Below, in pieces: positions 38,121 through 49,200 of a stretch of DNA of 64,000 bases. The notes under the pieces were generated by a model. It saw only the letters and a list, made by a program, of their open reading frames with translations. It ran no database searches and was not told the DNA's origin. The translations under genes were made by a program, and so were the position numbers. The stretch lies in the NCBI RefSeq assembly GCF_001665685.1, contig NZ_LZTB01000011.1, positions 186,001-250,000 of the forward strand. The letters run 5' to 3'. Every line of letters starts with the position of its first letter. Within the stretch, counting starts at the first letter, position 1. Source of the stretch: Mycobacterium sp. 852013-50091_SCH5140682. GTDB taxonomy: Bacteria > Actinomycetota > Actinomycetes > Mycobacteriales > Mycobacteriaceae.

Positions 38121-40295
38121 TCAGAGGATGTACAGCATTTCCTGGTAGGTCGGCAACGGCCACAGGTCGTCTGCCACCACACCCTCCAACGCATCTGACG
38201 CGGCACGCACTTCCGCCATCGCAGGCAGCAGCGCGTCCCGGGCGTTACCGGCCTCTTCGAAGGCATCGGCACTCTCGTGGGACAGCCCCGCCTTCAGCTT
38301 GGCCAAGGCGGCCGTCAGGGCACTGATCGAGTCCGAAACCTGTTGCAGCAGCGTCGTATCCGGCTCAATACCGACGGCCTTGAGGGTCGCGACGTTCTGA
38401 GCCAGCTCAGTTTGGTACCGGATCGCCGCGGGCAGGATCACCGTTGACCCGATCTCCAACGTCAGCTTTGCTTCGACGCCTATGGTCAGCGCGTACTGCT
38501 CCAACCGGACCTCGTAGCGACTGTGCAGCTCACGCTCGTTGAACACCCCGTACTTCTCGAAAAGCTCGACAGAATCAGGCGCGATCAGCGCAGGCAACGC
38601 GTCCAACGTGGTCTTGAAGTTGGGCAGGCCCCGGGCGGCGGCTTCGATCTGCCAGTTCTCGGAGTAGCCGTCACCGTTGAACACCACCGCGCCATGCTCG
38701 GTGATGATGTCGGTGAGTAACTTCTGCACTGCGGCATCGAAGTCCTCCCCGTCTGCCACGGCGTGCTCCAGGAGTGTCGCGATGTGATCGAACGACTCGG
38801 CCATGATGGTGTTGAGAATGATCATCGGCACCGCGACGGTCTGGCCCGAACCCGGTGCCCGGAATTCGAAACGGTTGCCGGTGAAGGCAAACGGGCTGGT
38901 GCGGTTGCGGTCACCCGGATCGGTCGGCAGGACCGGCAAGGTGTCGACGCCGATGATCATCGAGCCCTTACCCTTTGACGACGTCGCCGCGCCCTTGGCG
39001 ATCTGGTCGAACACATCGGCCAGCTGGTCGCCGAGGAAGATCGAGATGATGGCCGGTGGCGCCTCGTTGGCACCCAACCGGTGATCGTTGGTGGCCGAGG
39101 CCACCGAAACACGCAGCAGCCCAGCATATTTGTGCACCGCACGGATGACCGCCGCGCAGAACACCAGGAACTGGGCGTTCTCATGGGGAGTATCACCGGG
39201 CACCAGCAGCGATCCGAGTTCGGCGTTGCCGACCGAGAAGTTGACGTGCTTGCCCGACCCGTTGACGCCGGCGAACGGCTTCTCATGGAACAGGCATTCC
39301 ATGCCGTGCTTCTTGGCGATGGTCTTGAACACAGTCATCAGCAACTGCTGGTGATCGGAGGCGAGGTTGGCCCGCTCGAACATCGGGGCCACCTCGAACT
39401 GGCCGGGCGCCACCTCGTTGTGCCGAGTCTTGGCGGGGATTCCGAGTTTGAACAACTCTCGCTCGGTGTCCATCATGAAGCCCAGCACGCGCTCGGGTAC
39501 CGCGCCGAAGTAGTGGTCGTCGAATTCCTGTCCCTTGGGCGGTTTGGCGCCGAACAACGTGCGGCCTGCGTTGATGAGGTCCGGCCGGGCCAGGAAGAAG
39601 TGCCGGTCCACGAGGAAGTACTCCTGCTCGGGACCGCAGAACGATACGACCTTCTCCAGGTTCTTGTGGCCGAACAGCTTCAGGATGCGTTCGGCATGTA
39701 TCCCCATGGCCTGTTGGCTGCGCAGCAAGGGGGTCTTGTAGTCCAGGGCCTCACCGGTCATCGATACGAAAACCGTTGGGATACAGAGCGTATTACCGTT
39801 CGGGTTCTCCAGGATGTAAGCCGGGCTGGTGACGTCCCAACCGGTGTACCCCCGCGCCTCGAAGGTGCTGCGCAGCCCGCCCGACGGGAAACTCGAAGCG
39901 TCAGGCTCACCCTGGATGAGCGTCTTGCCGGCGAACTCAGCCAGCGTCTGGCCGTCGGAGACGGGTTCCAGGAAGGAATCGTGCTTCTCGGCGGTCAGCC
40001 CGGTCATCGGGTAGAACACATGTGCGTAATGGGTGGCACCCATCTCCAACGCCCAGTCCTTCATCGCCGCGGCGACTGCGTCCGCCACCGACAGGTCGAG
40101 TTTGGCGCCCTTCTCGATGGTTGCGACGACGGACTTGTAGACCGATTTCGGCAGCCGCGCTTGCATCTCGGCCTTGGTGAACACGTTGGCCCCGAAGATC
40201 GAGCCCGGCGCTTCGCCCGGGACGAAACTGATGGCCGGCGGTACGTAGGCCTCGACGTTGGTGATGGCCTGCAGACGAGCTGCGTTTGCGCTCAA
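38121..40295 (-). CDS. glnN: Glutamine synthetase type III
   Basis: 724 residues, the length of GSIII (GlnN) and far longer than GSI (about 470). It makes glutamine from glutamate, ammonia and ATP. GSIII-typical sequence includes [49 protein letters not shown] [30 protein letters not shown] and [20 protein letters not shown]. There is a helical C-terminal region after 600 ([18 protein letters not shown]). GSIII is best known from Bacteroides, cyanobacteria and some firmicutes; mycobacteria rely mainly on GlnA1, so this is an accessory enzyme. It stands alone, divergent from fdhD. No clear GlnR box was recognised upstream. Confidence 0.93.
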   Translation of the reverse strand: MSANAARLQAITNVEAYVPPAISFVPGEAPGSIFGANVFTKAEMQARLPKSVYKSVVATIEKGAKLDLSVADAVAAAMKDWALEMGATHYAHVFYPMTGLTAEKHDSFLEPVSDGQTLAEFAGKTLIQGEPDASSFPSGGLRSTFEARGYTGWDVTSPAYILENPNGNTLCIPTVFVSMTGEALDYKTPLLRSQQAMGIHAERILKLFGHKNLEKVVSFCGPEQEYFLVDRHFFLARPDLINAGRTLFGAKPPKGQEFDDHYFGAVPERVLGFMMDTERELFKLGIPAKTRHNEVAPGQFEVAPMFERANLASDHQQLLMTVFKTIAKKHGMECLFHEKPFAGVNGSGKHVNFSVGNAELGSLLVPGDTPHENAQFLVFCAAVIRAVHKYAGLLRVSVASATNDHRLGANEAPPAIISIFLGDQLADVFDQIAKGAATSSKGKGSMIIGVDTLPVLPTDPGDRNRTSPFAFTGNRFEFRAPGSGQTVAVPMIILNTIMAESFDHIATLLEHAVADGEDFDAAVQKLLTDIITEHGAVVFNGDGYSENWQIEAAARGLPNFKTTLDALPALIAPDSVELFEKYGVFNERELHSRYEVRLEQYALTIGVEAKLTLEIGSTVILPAAIRYQTELAQNVATLKAVGIEPDTTLLQQVSDSISALTAALAKLKAGLSHESADAFEEAGNARDALLPAMAEVRAASDALEGVVADDLWPLPTYQEMLYIL

Positions 40296-40500
40296 TGGAC
40301 TTCCTTATCGCTACATGTGCGTGACCGGCCAACAGTAGGAAGGCCCGATGGCGGACCTGTTACTTGCACGTCAAGGGCGCAATACCGACGTTAACGCTGG
40401 CGTCAGGGCTGTCGGCCCGTCGTGAACCGCACACGTGGTGCACCAACCGCCCCCGCCGCGCGAAGGACTAAGTTGGAACCATGACCGGGAGGCGGCAACT

Positions 40501-41325
40501 GTGGGCCGAGTGACCACACGACGCCGTGCCACCCATCTGGACGCGACCGGGTTGGAGAAGCGGCCGGAGACGCTCGTCGTCGAAGAGCCACTGGAGATTC
40601 GGCTCAACGGGACACCCATCACCGTCACCATGCGCACACCCGGCTCGGATGTCGAGCTGGCTCAAGGCTTTCTGCTCACCGAAGGCGTCATCGCCACCCG
40701 CGACGATCTGCTGACGGTGCGGTACTGCCGCGGTGCGACGGAGGACGGCACCAACACCTACAACGTGCTCGACGTGACTTTGGCACCCAACGTGCCTGCA
40801 CCGGCGGTCGACGTCACGCGCAACTTCTACACCACCTCGTCCTGCGGGGTGTGCGGGAAGGCATCCTTGGAGGCCGTGCGGCTGATCAGCCGCTACTGCC
40901 CGGGTGACGATCCGTCGACCGTCGCGGCCGACACCCTCTCAGCCCTGCCACCCCGGCTGCGGGAAGCGCAGAAGGTCTTCGCCAGCACGGGCGGCCTGCA
41001 CGGGGCCGGGCTGTTCGCGACCGACGGCACCTTGCTCGTGGTGCGCGAGGACATCGGCAGGCACAACGCGGTCGACAAGGTGATCGGCTGGGCGCTCGAG
41101 CAGAACCGCATACCGCTCACCGACACCGTGCTCCTGGTCAGCGGCCGGGCGTCGTTCGAACTCACGCAGAAGGCCGTCATGGCGGGCATCCCGGTGCTGG
41201 CCGCCGTGTCGGCGCCGTCCTCGCTGGCCGTGGACCTGGCCGCGCAATCGGGTCTTACCCTGGTCGCGTTCCTGCGGGGCGATTCGATGAACGTCTACAC
41301 CCGCCCCGACCGGGTGACTCAATAA
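40501..41325 (+). CDS. fdhD: Formate dehydrogenase accessory sulfurtransferase FdhD
   Basis: 274 residues from GTG 40501, preceded by GGGAGG; a longer frame starts at 40435 but lacks a ribosome binding site. FdhD carries sulfur from a cysteine desulfurase to the bis-MGD cofactor of formate dehydrogenase. The sulfur-relay Cys pair is C115 and C118 in [53 protein letters not shown] and [19 protein letters not shown] complete the family. No formate dehydrogenase is in the window; mobA at 3843 acts on the same cofactor. It converges on clpX with a perfect hairpin between. Confidence 0.92.
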   Translation: MGRVTTRRRATHLDATGLEKRPETLVVEEPLEIRLNGTPITVTMRTPGSDVELAQGFLLTEGVIATRDDLLTVRYCRGATEDGTNTYNVLDVTLAPNVPAPAVDVTRNFYTTSSCGVCGKASLEAVRLISRYCPGDDPSTVAADTLSALPPRLREAQKVFASTGGLHGAGLFATDGTLLVVREDIGRHNAVDKVIGWALEQNRIPLTDTVLLVSGRASFELTQKAVMAGIPVLAAVSAPSSLAVDLAAQSGLTLVAFLRGDSMNVYTRPDRVTQ

Positions 41326-41340
41326 GTACCGGGCCGAGAA

Positions 41341-41385
41341 TGCACTGAGGGTCGTGATCCGGATGGGATCACGACCCTCAGTGCA
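41341..41385. terminator. Perfect 20-bp hairpin between fdhD and clpX
   Basis: Arms 41341-41360 and 41366-41385 pair without mismatch around GGATG. It lies 15 bases after the fdhD stop and 15 bases after the clpX stop (41401), so it is placed to end both transcripts. There is no U-run. Confidence 0.85.
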
Positions 41386-41400
41386 ATCTGGACGTAAAAG

Positions 41401-42681
41401 CTAGGCGCTCTTGTCGCGGCGCTCGGCCCGCGTGGGCTTGCGCGGCACGATGGTCGGCAGCACGTTGTCCTGCACGGTCTCCTTGGTGACGACGACCTTG
41501 GCGACGTCGTCGCGGCTGGGGATGTCGTACATGACCGGCAGCAGCACCTCTTCCATGATGGCGCGCAGCCCGCGGGCGCCGGTGCCACGGTGGATGGCCT
41601 GGTCGGCGATGGCTTCGAGTGCCTCATCGGTGAACTCCAGCTCGACGCCGTCCATCTCGAACAGCCGCACGTACTGCTTGACCAGTGCGTTCTTGGGCTC
41701 GGACAGGATCTTGACCAACGACTCCTTGTCGAGGTTGGTCACCGACGCCACGACCGGCAACCGGCCGATGAACTCGGGGATGAGCCCGAACTTGATGAGG
41801 TCCTCGGGCATGACCTCTGCGAAGTGGTCCTGGGTGTCGATCTCGGCCTTGGACCGCACCTCGGCGCCGAAGCCCAGGCCGCGCTTGCCGACTCGGTCGG
41901 AGACGATCTTCTCCAGACCGGCGAAGGCACCCGCGACGATGAACAGCACGTTGGTGGTGTCGATCTGGATGAATTCCTGATGCGGATGCTTGCGGCCGCC
42001 CTGCGGGGGCACCGAGGCCTGCGTGCCTTCGAGGATCTTCAGCAGCGCCTGCTGCACACCCTCACCGGAGACGTCGCGCGTGATCGACGGGTTCTCGCTC
42101 TTGCGGGCGATCTTGTCGACCTCGTCGATGTAGATGATGCCGGTCTCGGCCCGCTTGACGTCGTAGTCCGCCGCCTGAATCAGCTTGAGCAGAATGTTCT
42201 CGACGTCTTCACCGACATACCCGGCCTCGGTGAGCGCCGTCGCGTCCGCGATGGCGAACGGAACGTTGAGCATCTTGGCCAGCGTCTGCGCGAGGTAGGT
42301 CTTACCGCAGCCGGTAGGCCCCAGCATGAGGATGTTCGACTTGGTCAGCTCCACCGGTTCCGAGCGGGAGTCGCGGGACTTCTCGCCGGCCTGGATGCGC
42401 TTGTAGTGGTTGTACACAGCCACCGCCAGGGTCCGCTTCGCGGTGTCCTGGCCGATCACGTAGCCCTCGAGGAAGTCGCGGATCTCCGCGGGCTTGGGCA
42501 GCTCGTCCAGCTTGACGTCGTCAGCGTCGGCGAGCTCCTCCTCGATGATCTCGTTACACAGGTCGATGCACTCATCGCAGATATAGACGCCGGGACCCGC
42601 GATGAGCTTTTTGACCTGCTTTTGGCTCTTTCCACAGAACGAGCACTTCAGCAGGTCACCGCCGTCTCCGATGCGCGCCAT
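41401..42681 (-). CDS. clpX: ClpX, ATP-dependent Clp protease unfoldase
   Basis: 426 residues, full length. ClpX is the AAA+ hexamer that unfolds substrates and feeds them to ClpP1P2. The N-terminal zinc domain has C13, C16, C35 and C38 (CSFCGK, CDEC). Walker A GPTGCGKT is near 119-126, the GYVG pore loop in [13 protein letters not shown], Walker [12 protein letters not shown], and sensor 2 [11 protein letters not shown] near the C-terminus. It lies downstream of clpP1-clpP2 on the same strand but 230 bp away, across a structured spacer, so it probably has its own promoter as well. Confidence 0.97.
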   Translation of the reverse strand: MARIGDGGDLLKCSFCGKSQKQVKKLIAGPGVYICDECIDLCNEIIEEELADADDVKLDELPKPAEIRDFLEGYVIGQDTAKRTLAVAVYNHYKRIQAGEKSRDSRSEPVELTKSNILMLGPTGCGKTYLAQTLAKMLNVPFAIADATALTEAGYVGEDVENILLKLIQAADYDVKRAETGIIYIDEVDKIARKSENPSITRDVSGEGVQQALLKILEGTQASVPPQGGRKHPHQEFIQIDTTNVLFIVAGAFAGLEKIVSDRVGKRGLGFGAEVRSKAEIDTQDHFAEVMPEDLIKFGLIPEFIGRLPVVASVTNLDKESLVKILSEPKNALVKQYVRLFEMDGVELEFTDEALEAIADQAIHRGTGARGLRAIMEEVLLPVMYDIPSRDDVAKVVVTKETVQDNVLPTIVPRKPTRAERRDKSA

Positions 42682-42832
42682 TCGGGGGGTCCTACTTCCT
42701 GTTCACGGTCAGTCGTTTCGCCATTTCGAGGGTTTCCCCGGGCGTTAAACCCGACGCTACCCGTTCGCTCCTCCGCGGTGCGACCGATAAAGCCGAATCG
42801 CGTCGGTGATATTTACCTGTGCAGGAGAACAT

Positions 42833-42902
42833 ATCGTCTCCGGCCGCTCACGACCCGTCAGTGCGCTGACTGTTACACGGGCGTGTCGTTGCCGGAGACG
42901 AT
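42833..42902 (-). repeat. Nested hairpin in the clpP2-clpX gap
   Basis: Outer arms ATCGTCTCCGG (42833-42843) and CCGGAGACGAT (42892-42902) are perfect. Inside are GTCAG-TGCG-CTGAC and CCCGT/ACGGG pairs. It starts 10 bases after the clpP2 stop, suggesting transcript termination or attenuation before clpX. Confidence 0.65.
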
Positions 42903-42911
42903 CGGTCGGGC

Positions 42912-43559
42912 TTAGGACTTCTGCGCCGACAACTTCCGGTACTCCAGCACCGTGTCGATGATGCCGTAATCCTTGGCCTGCTCGGCGGTCAGAATCTTGT
43001 CGCGGTCGGTGTCCTTGCGGATGACCTCGGGATCCTTGCCGGTGTGCCGCGCCAGCGTGGTCTCCATCAGGGTACGCATGCGCTCGATCTCGGCGGCCTG
43101 GATCTCCAGGTCGGAGAACTGGCCCTGGATGACGCCACCCAGCGAGGGCTGGTGGATGAGCACCCGGGCGTTGGGCAGTGCGAGACGCTTACCGGGGGTT
43201 CCGGCGGCGAGCAACACCGCGGCAGCCGACGCGGCCTGCCCCAGGCACACGGTCTGGATGTCGGCCCGCACGTACTGCATGGTGTCGTAGATCGCCATCA
43301 GCGAGGTGAACGAGCCACCCGGGGAGTTGATGTACATGGTGATGTCGCGGTCGGGATCCAGCGACTCCAGCACCAGCAGCTGCGCCATGATGTCGTTGGC
43401 CGAGGCGTCGTCCACCTGCACGCCGAGGAAGATGATGCGCTCCTCGAACAGCTTGTTGTACGGGTTGGATTCCTTGACGCCGAAGCTGGAGTGCTCGATG
43501 AACGACGGCAGGATGTAGCGGGCCTGCGGCTGAAGGCGGGGATCAGTGTGGTCGGTCAT
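42912..43559 (-). CDS. clpP2: ClpP2, ATP-dependent Clp protease proteolytic subunit
   Basis: 215 residues. Serine peptidase of the ClpP fold; in mycobacteria it forms a heptamer that stacks on ClpP1 and docks ClpX or ClpC1. Catalytic residues are visible: Ser in [14 protein letters not shown], His in [12 protein letters not shown] and Asp in [19 protein letters not shown]. The N-terminus [20 protein letters not shown] and [18 protein letters not shown] are typical. Its ATG overlaps the clpP1 stop by four bases, fitting the 1:1 complex. Confidence 0.97.
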   Translation of the reverse strand: MTDHTDPRLQPQARYILPSFIEHSSFGVKESNPYNKLFEERIIFLGVQVDDASANDIMAQLLVLESLDPDRDITMYINSPGGSFTSLMAIYDTMQYVRADIQTVCLGQAASAAAVLLAAGTPGKRLALPNARVLIHQPSLGGVIQGQFSDLEIQAAEIERMRTLMETTLARHTGKDPEVIRKDTDRDKILTAEQAKDYGIIDTVLEYRKLSAQKS

Positions 43560-44167
43560 TTGTCTAGTCCTGCTCCCGGTCCGGTGCCGTTGACGTTGGC
43601 GCTGGTGATGATGTGGTCGACGAACCCATACTCCAGGGCTTCCGGTGCGGTGAACCAGCGGTCGCGGTCGGAGTCGGCCTCGATGCGCTCGATCGTCTGC
43701 CCGGTGAACTCAGCGTTGAGGCGGAACATCTCCTTCTTGATGACCGCGAACTGCTCGGCCTGGATGGCGATGTCGGCCGCGCTGCCCGTGACACCGCCGA
43801 GCGGCTGGTGCATCAGGATGCGGGCGTGCGGCAGCGCGTAGCGCTTGCCCTTGGTACCCGCGGCGAGGAGGAACTCCCCCATCGACGCGGCCATGCCCAT
43901 CGCGTAGGTCGCGATGTCGCACGGCGCCAGCACCATGGTGTCGTAGATCGCCATGCCCGCGCTGATGGAGCCGCCGGGCGAGTTGATGTACAGGTGGATG
44001 TCCTTGGTCGGATCCTCCGCCGACAGCAGCAGAATCTGCGCGCACAGCCGGTTGGCAATGTCGTCGTCAACTTGGGAGCCCAGGAAGATGATCCGCTCGG
44101 AGAGCAGTCGCTCGTACACCGAGTCGACAAGGTTGAGCCCTGCCCCGGCGCCACGCATGTCAGTCAC
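43556..44167 (-). CDS. clpP1: ClpP1, ATP-dependent Clp protease proteolytic subunit
   Basis: 203 residues. It pairs with ClpP2 to form the essential mixed protease of mycobacteria. The triad residues lie in [14 protein letters not shown] (Ser), [12 protein letters not shown] (His) and [19 protein letters not shown] (Asp). The N-terminus has [20 protein letters not shown]. First gene of the clpP1-clpP2 pair; a ClgR-like site lies about 85 bp upstream. tig lies further upstream on the same strand, 97 bp away. Confidence 0.97.
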   Translation of the reverse strand: MTDMRGAGAGLNLVDSVYERLLSERIIFLGSQVDDDIANRLCAQILLLSAEDPTKDIHLYINSPGGSISAGMAIYDTMVLAPCDIATYAMGMAASMGEFLLAAGTKGKRYALPHARILMHQPLGGVTGSAADIAIQAEQFAVIKKEMFRLNAEFTGQTIERIEADSDRDRWFTAPEALEYGFVDHIITSANVNGTGPGAGLDK

Positions 44168-44250
44168 GACTGGATACCTGCTTTCTCTTACGTCTTGGTA
44201 CTGACGACATTAACCAACCTGGAACGCCACGCACTCCCAGACAGGGGCGC

Positions 44251-44264
44251 GTTCGCTCACAGCG
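44251..44264. promoter_or_regulatory. Candidate ClgR box before clpP1P2
   Basis: GTTCGCTCACAGCG contains CGC-N5-GCG with the GTTCGC half typical of ClgR sites in actinobacteria. ClgR is the known activator of clpP1P2 in this phylum. It sits between the tig stop (44265) and the clpP1 start. Confidence 0.5.
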
Positions 44265-45671
44265 TCACTCGGCGCTGTCGGCATCCTTGTCGGCCTCGGC
44301 CTCGTCGGCCTCGTCGCTGCTGTCCTGCTCAGCCTCGGCGTCAGCGTTACCGACCGGGCCGAAGAGCTCGGTGGTGTCGACGACCGTGCCGTCGGTGTCG
44401 GTGACGGTCGCGGCGTGCACGACGGCGGCGATGGTCAACGCGCGGCGCACGTCGGCGAACATGGCAGGCAGCTGGTTGTTCTGCTGCAGGAGCTGGATCA
44501 GCTGCTGCGGCTCGATGCCGTACTGACGCGACATCAGCACCAGACGCTCGGTGAGGTCGTTCTGGCCGACCTGGACGTCGAGCTTGTCGGCGAGCGCGTC
44601 CATCAGCAGCTGGGTCTTGATGGCCTTCTCCGCGTGGGTGCGGTTGTCGGCATCGAATTCCTCACGGCTGCTGCCCTGTTCGGTCAGCTGCTCGGCAAAC
44701 TTGTCCTCGTCGTGGTCGAGGGCGTGAATCCGGTTGTGCAGGGTGTCGTCGACCTGGGCCTGCACGATGTTCTCCGGCAGCGGAACCTCGGTCTGCTCCA
44801 GGAGCTCCTCGAGCGCCTTGTCCCGGATCTGCTCGGCCTGCTGCACGCTCTTGACCCGCTTGACCTGCTCGACGAGGCTCTCCTTGAGTTCCTCGAAAGT
44901 ATCGAATTCGCTTGCCAGCTGGGCGAATTCGTCGTCGGCCTCGGGCAGCTCGCGCTCCTTGACCGACTTGACGGTCACAGTCACCTCAGCGTCCTTACCG
45001 GCGTGCTCACCTGCGGCCAGCTTGGTGGTGAACACCTTGGACTCACCCGCGGTCAGACCGGTGATGGCGTCGTCGAGACCGTCGATCAACTGACCCGAAC
45101 CGACCTCGTGCGAGAGCCCCTCGGTCTTGGCCTCGGGCACATCCTCGCCGTCGACGGTGGCCGACAGGTCGATGGAGACGAAGTCGCCCTCCTGCGCGGG
45201 GCGCTCGACGCCGGTCAGGGTGCCGAACCGGGCGCGCAGCGACTGCAGCTCGGCGTCGACCTCTTCGTCCGTGACCTCGATCGGGTCGACGGTGATCTTC
45301 AGCGACTCCAGGTCGGGCAGCGTGATCTCGGGGCGGACGTCCACCTCGGCGGTGAACACCAGCTCCTCGCCGTCCTCGAGCTTGGTGACCTCGATCTCGG
45401 GCTGGCCGAGCGGTTTGATGTCGGACGTCGAGACGGCCTCGCTGTAGCGGCTGGGCAGCGCGTCGTTGACGACCTGCTCCAGCACGGCGCCACGGCCGAT
45501 ACGGGCCTCGAGCAGCTTGCGGGGAGCCTTGCCGGGACGGAAGCCGGGCAGGCGGACCTGCTTGGCCAGCTCCTTGAACGCCCGGTCGAAGTCCGGCTCC
45601 AGCTCGGTGAAGGGCACCTCCACATTGATGCGCACCCGGGTGGGGCTCAGCTGCTCGACCGTGCTCTTCAC
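44265..45671 (-). CDS. tig: Trigger factor
   Basis: 468 residues, ribosome-associated chaperone and prolyl isomerase. The N-terminal ribosome-binding domain ([20 protein letters not shown]) has the signature GFRPGKAP. The FKBP-like domain follows (about 150-240: [19 protein letters not shown]), then a long helical C-terminal domain and an acidic tail rich in Asp, Glu and Ala. GTG at 45671 is preceded by CTAGGAGCG at good distance. A longer frame to 45770 runs through the tRNA-Pro gene and is not real. It lies upstream of clpP1-clpP2-clpX, the usual bacterial order. Confidence 0.96.
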   Translation of the reverse strand: MKSTVEQLSPTRVRINVEVPFTELEPDFDRAFKELAKQVRLPGFRPGKAPRKLLEARIGRGAVLEQVVNDALPSRYSEAVSTSDIKPLGQPEIEVTKLEDGEELVFTAEVDVRPEITLPDLESLKITVDPIEVTDEEVDAELQSLRARFGTLTGVERPAQEGDFVSIDLSATVDGEDVPEAKTEGLSHEVGSGQLIDGLDDAITGLTAGESKVFTTKLAAGEHAGKDAEVTVTVKSVKERELPEADDEFAQLASEFDTFEELKESLVEQVKRVKSVQQAEQIRDKALEELLEQTEVPLPENIVQAQVDDTLHNRIHALDHDEDKFAEQLTEQGSSREEFDADNRTHAEKAIKTQLLMDALADKLDVQVGQNDLTERLVLMSRQYGIEPQQLIQLLQQNNQLPAMFADVRRALTIAAVVHAATVTDTDGTVVDTTELFGPVGNADAEAEQDSSDEADEAEADKDADSAE

Positions 45672-45712
45672 TCTTGTCGCTCCTAGATAGTTCTGTCGTT
45701 CTGGCGGGTGAG

Positions 45713-45786
45713 TCGGGGTGACAGGATTTGAACCTGCGGCCTTCCGCTCCCAAAGCGGATGCGCTACCAAGCTGCGCTACACCCCG
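45713..45786 (-). tRNA. tRNA-Pro (anticodon TGG)
   Basis: On the minus strand a full cloverleaf reads with acceptor arms CGGGGTG/CACCCCG, anticodon loop TTTGGGA (anticodon TGG) and T-arm loop TTCAAAT. The 3' CCA is not encoded (ACT follows). It lies just upstream of tig on the same strand, with the divergent tRNA-Gly 137 bp away. Confidence 0.95.
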
Positions 45787-45902
45787 TGTGCATCGATTGT
45801 CTGCGTGACCGATCGCAGGCGCGAACCCACAAAAGGACCACGCGAGATACTACGGCCTGACCACCTGAAGCCTTCAATTGGATTTGATTGGGGGCACACC
45901 GG

Positions 45903-45908
45903 TACAGT
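45903..45908 (+). promoter_or_regulatory. -10 box of tRNA-Gly
   Basis: TACAGT fits TANNNT and lies 15 bases before the mature 5' end. A TTGGAT 19 bases upstream may be the -35 box. Confidence 0.4.
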
Positions 45909-45923
45909 GCTGATGCTGCACAT

Positions 45924-45998
45924 GCGGGCGTAGCTCAATGGTAGAGCCCTAGTCTTCCAAACTAGCTACGCGGGTTCGATTCCCGTCGCCCGCTCCAC
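45924..45998 (+). tRNA. tRNA-Gly (anticodon TCC)
   Basis: Acceptor arms GCGGGCG/CGCCCGC, anticodon loop CTTCCAA (TCC) between CTAGT and ACTAG, T-arm GCGGG-TTCGATT-CCCGT. CCA is encoded. Part of its 3' half is imperfectly repeated at 50019-50041 beyond the adjacent large gene, which suggests that this tRNA served as an integration site. Confidence 0.95.
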
Positions 45999-46008
45999 GG
46001 AAAAACGG

Positions 46009-46044
46009 CCCTACCGGCGAAAACGCTGGTAGGGCAGCTTTTTG
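46009..46044 (+). terminator. Intrinsic terminator of tRNA-Gly
   Basis: A 12-bp stem (46009-46020 with 46025-46036, one G-T pair) closes an AAAA loop and is followed by AGC and TTTTT. It begins 11 bases after the tRNA. Confidence 0.88.
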
Positions 46045-46214
46045 TCCTTTCGGCGCTCGTGAGATCCCGGACGAGCCGCGGGAAGCGCGACGCAGTTGCC
46101 TGAGAGGTTTTCGCGACTGGTGTGACCGATGTTGCGTTCAGCGTTGCTCACCCCCAAATCGCGTGTGTTCGATTCGCCGGACAAGTGGGCACCCAAGGGG
46201 GCAGTTGCCCGACG

Positions 46215-49200
46215 TCAATTCCGCGGCGGTACAGGAACGGGTACGGGCCCCGGCTTGGCCTTCGTGAAAGAGCTGGGGTTCATCCCGAGTTTGACGAGCC
46301 GGTCGACCATGTAAGCGTCGACCTCCAGGGGTCTGTGCACGTTGTAGTGTTCCCACGCCTCTTCGATCATGATCTCGAGTTGGTTGACGGTGCCCTGGGC
46401 ATCGGCGGCGTGGACGCTCGTCCCCTTGGCGATCGGTTCGTAGCGCGCCTTCATCTTCTCCAATTCACCGATGTATTTCTGCAAGTCGTTCGCCCACATC
46501 GTGTTTGGATTGACGAAGGGGAACTTTGGAAGGCTCCCGGCCGGGCCGAATTCTGTCACGTACAGCTGATGCGCGACGGCGCCGTAGGGCGAGTTGAGGT
46601 CGAGGACCGGCGCCTCTTGCGCCTTGCCCAGCATCGCCCGGTAGGCGCCGCCCGCCTTGGTGCCGCCCATCTTGGCGGCGATCTGATCGATACTTATCCC
46701 TGGATTCTCGGCAATCAAATATCGCGCGATCAAATAGAACTGGGCGGCATGCCGCACCTCATGCGCGAGAGCAGAAGCCATGTCCTCGATCGGCTTCGCC
46801 AACTCGGCAGGGTTGACGCGGATCACCCATCCATTCCGATATATCAACGCGATTTCATCGGGCTTTAGCTGACCCGGCTCAGCGATGACTATCTCCGGCT
46901 TGGGCATATCGGCCGGCGCGAACTTGCTCAGCGCCTGTGCGCCGATCTCTTTGACGTTGGCCTCGGTCAGCGGTCCGGAAACCCCCATCTGCCGGACGCC
47001 GGCGGTGTACTCCGCCAACCGCTCCTTATCGGCCAGCGACAGTTCTTTCTGACCGGCGATGTCCATCGAGAGCGGATCGGCCGGCTGGCCGGAGGTCGAT
47101 CCCGCGGGCGTGTCCGATGGGGTCTTATCGACGATCATCCTGGGTTCCGGCGGCGGCGAGAACGTGTCGCCAACAGGGAGACCGCTCTTCTTGCGGAGCA
47201 TGTTGAGATCGCGCAGCGCTGCCCGCTCGTCCATGACCAGAGCGAAGTCGTCGGCGCCCGCGCCGCCTTTGCGATTTCTGAGCCGTTGACTGATGGTGGG
47301 CCAGTCATCGCCCGTCGTGTCGAAGTCGCCGAGCTTAGCCCGGCGCTGATCGCGCAAGACCAACCACTTGGCCTCGGCCTCACTCAACTCCCTGACGCTC
47401 TGGTTGCTCAGTTGGAAACGCTCGATGAGCTGACTGATGCGACCGGCTTGCTTGGCGAGAAATGGCGATGCGATCTCGATCCCAGCCGTGACCGCCGCGG
47501 TGGTGGCTGCGCCCTGAGCGGTCTTGGCGAGCAGAATCAGGACGTCGTCACCTAGTCCGCGCTTCCAGGTTTCATCCTGGGCGGTGGCTTCGGCGAAGCT
47601 GCTCAGGGCGGCTCCCGTGCCGCTCGTCAGAATCGTGGTCACAGATTGAGTGATCTTCGGCTGACTCGTCCACGCCGCCTTGGCGGCCTGCTCGGCGTTG
47701 AGCGCCATGGCTTGCTTGTACTCGACCGACACAAGCCCCTGGGCGACCGACGGCAAGATCACGTCCGTCACACCTTCGACGGCTCCCCCCAGAAACGCCG
47801 CCATCCCGTCGTTGCCCGTGGCGTCGAAACTGGCACCCTTCGCCACCTTGTTGATCACCACCTTGGCCGTGCCCTTCGCGACCGCTGCGACCGCCGCCCT
47901 GACACCCACGTTTTCGAACGTCTCAATGGCACCTGCGACCAATCCGACACCCGCACCAGCAGTGATGTATGCGATGACCAGCCCGACCGCGGTGTAAGCG
48001 ATCTGCGCCGCGACATCGTTGACTGAATCGGCGGTCTTCGTGAGGCTGTCGGCCGACGCGAGCACTGATCCGCTTTTCGCGTTGAGATCCGCAGCCTCGG
48101 CTGAACCGGGGGATTTGTTGTCACCGGTCGCCTTGATAGCCCAGTCGAGTTCGCGATTCTCGTCGGCCAACGCACTGTAGGCGTTGGTGAAGCCGACGGA
48201 TCCCGGATCGGTCAGGCTCTCTTTACCGAAGTCTCTGACCAGTTTTGCCCGCTCCAAGGGGTCCATGCTGCCTGCACCCGATAGCAGGATCTTCGTCGCC
48301 TTCAGGTACTCCTTGTCGTTGAGGTGCGACTTCATCAGCCCCCGCGTCGTGCCCGCGGTCTCCGCCTGCTGCAGGATGGCGACCTTGTCTGCGTCGCTTG
48401 CAGCTTCGAGCACGCTGTAGCAATAGTCCTCGTCGTCGTCGAGACCGCTCAGCGCAAACGAAATGCGATCCGCTACCGTCCCGCTCAGGATGGTTTTCAC
48501 GTTCTTGAAGTCGCCACCTGTCTTGCGGGCGACGAGGTCCACGAACGGATCTCCTACGGACTGTTGACCTTTGTTCAGCGCATCGGCGAAGAGCTCGCGA
48601 TCCGCCCCCTTGGCATTTTTGAAGACCTTCATGACGGCGCTGCCGCTGTCGGCTCCGGCGGCCGTCAACTTCTGCATCGCGGTTGGGTTCTCCGCAAGCA
48701 ACGCGTTGAGTCGCTCTTTGTCTTCGGCCGCCAGCTCCGACATCGTCGAGGGGTCAAGTGGCTCTTCGCGCATCTGCTTTTTCTCAGCGGCACTGGCGAT
48801 TTCGAGGTAATTCCACACGACGCTCAGGTCGTCCTTGAACTTCACAGCCACGCGCAGCCGCTCGTTCAGCGACACCGAGCCTTTGACGAGAATCATCGCG
48901 GCGAGGTATTTGTGCTTGTTGTCCAAAAGGCCGATGTCGGCGGGGTCTTCGGGGGACATCAAGCCCACTTCGGCAATCAGGTCCTTGTGATAGCCAGTCT
49001 GATACGACGCTTTCAGCGCGTTTTTGTCGGGGGCCTTGTCGACGAGAGTGAGCACCTTGTCCCATGCGACGGTCATCCCCGTCGGAGCCTCGATTTCGGC
49101 CGCCAGCTCGTCGACCAGTCGAAATTCGCCGAATGCCATCAGTGCGCGCAGTTCGTACCCTGTGCGTTTCCACTGCAGAGTCTTGCTGTCGAGAATTCCG

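Noticed and set aside
40296..40500. GlnR box upstream of the glutamine synthetase
   Set aside because: GTTAAC-like words occur, but the paired GlnR spacing is not met.
46161..46180. Second T-arm-like GTTCGATTC near 46168
   Set aside because: Only nine bases match the tRNA-Gly T-loop, too short to call an attachment site.
46122..46868. Plus-strand open frame over the C-terminal part of the large island protein
   Set aside because: Antisense to the HExxH region and without homology or ribosome binding site.
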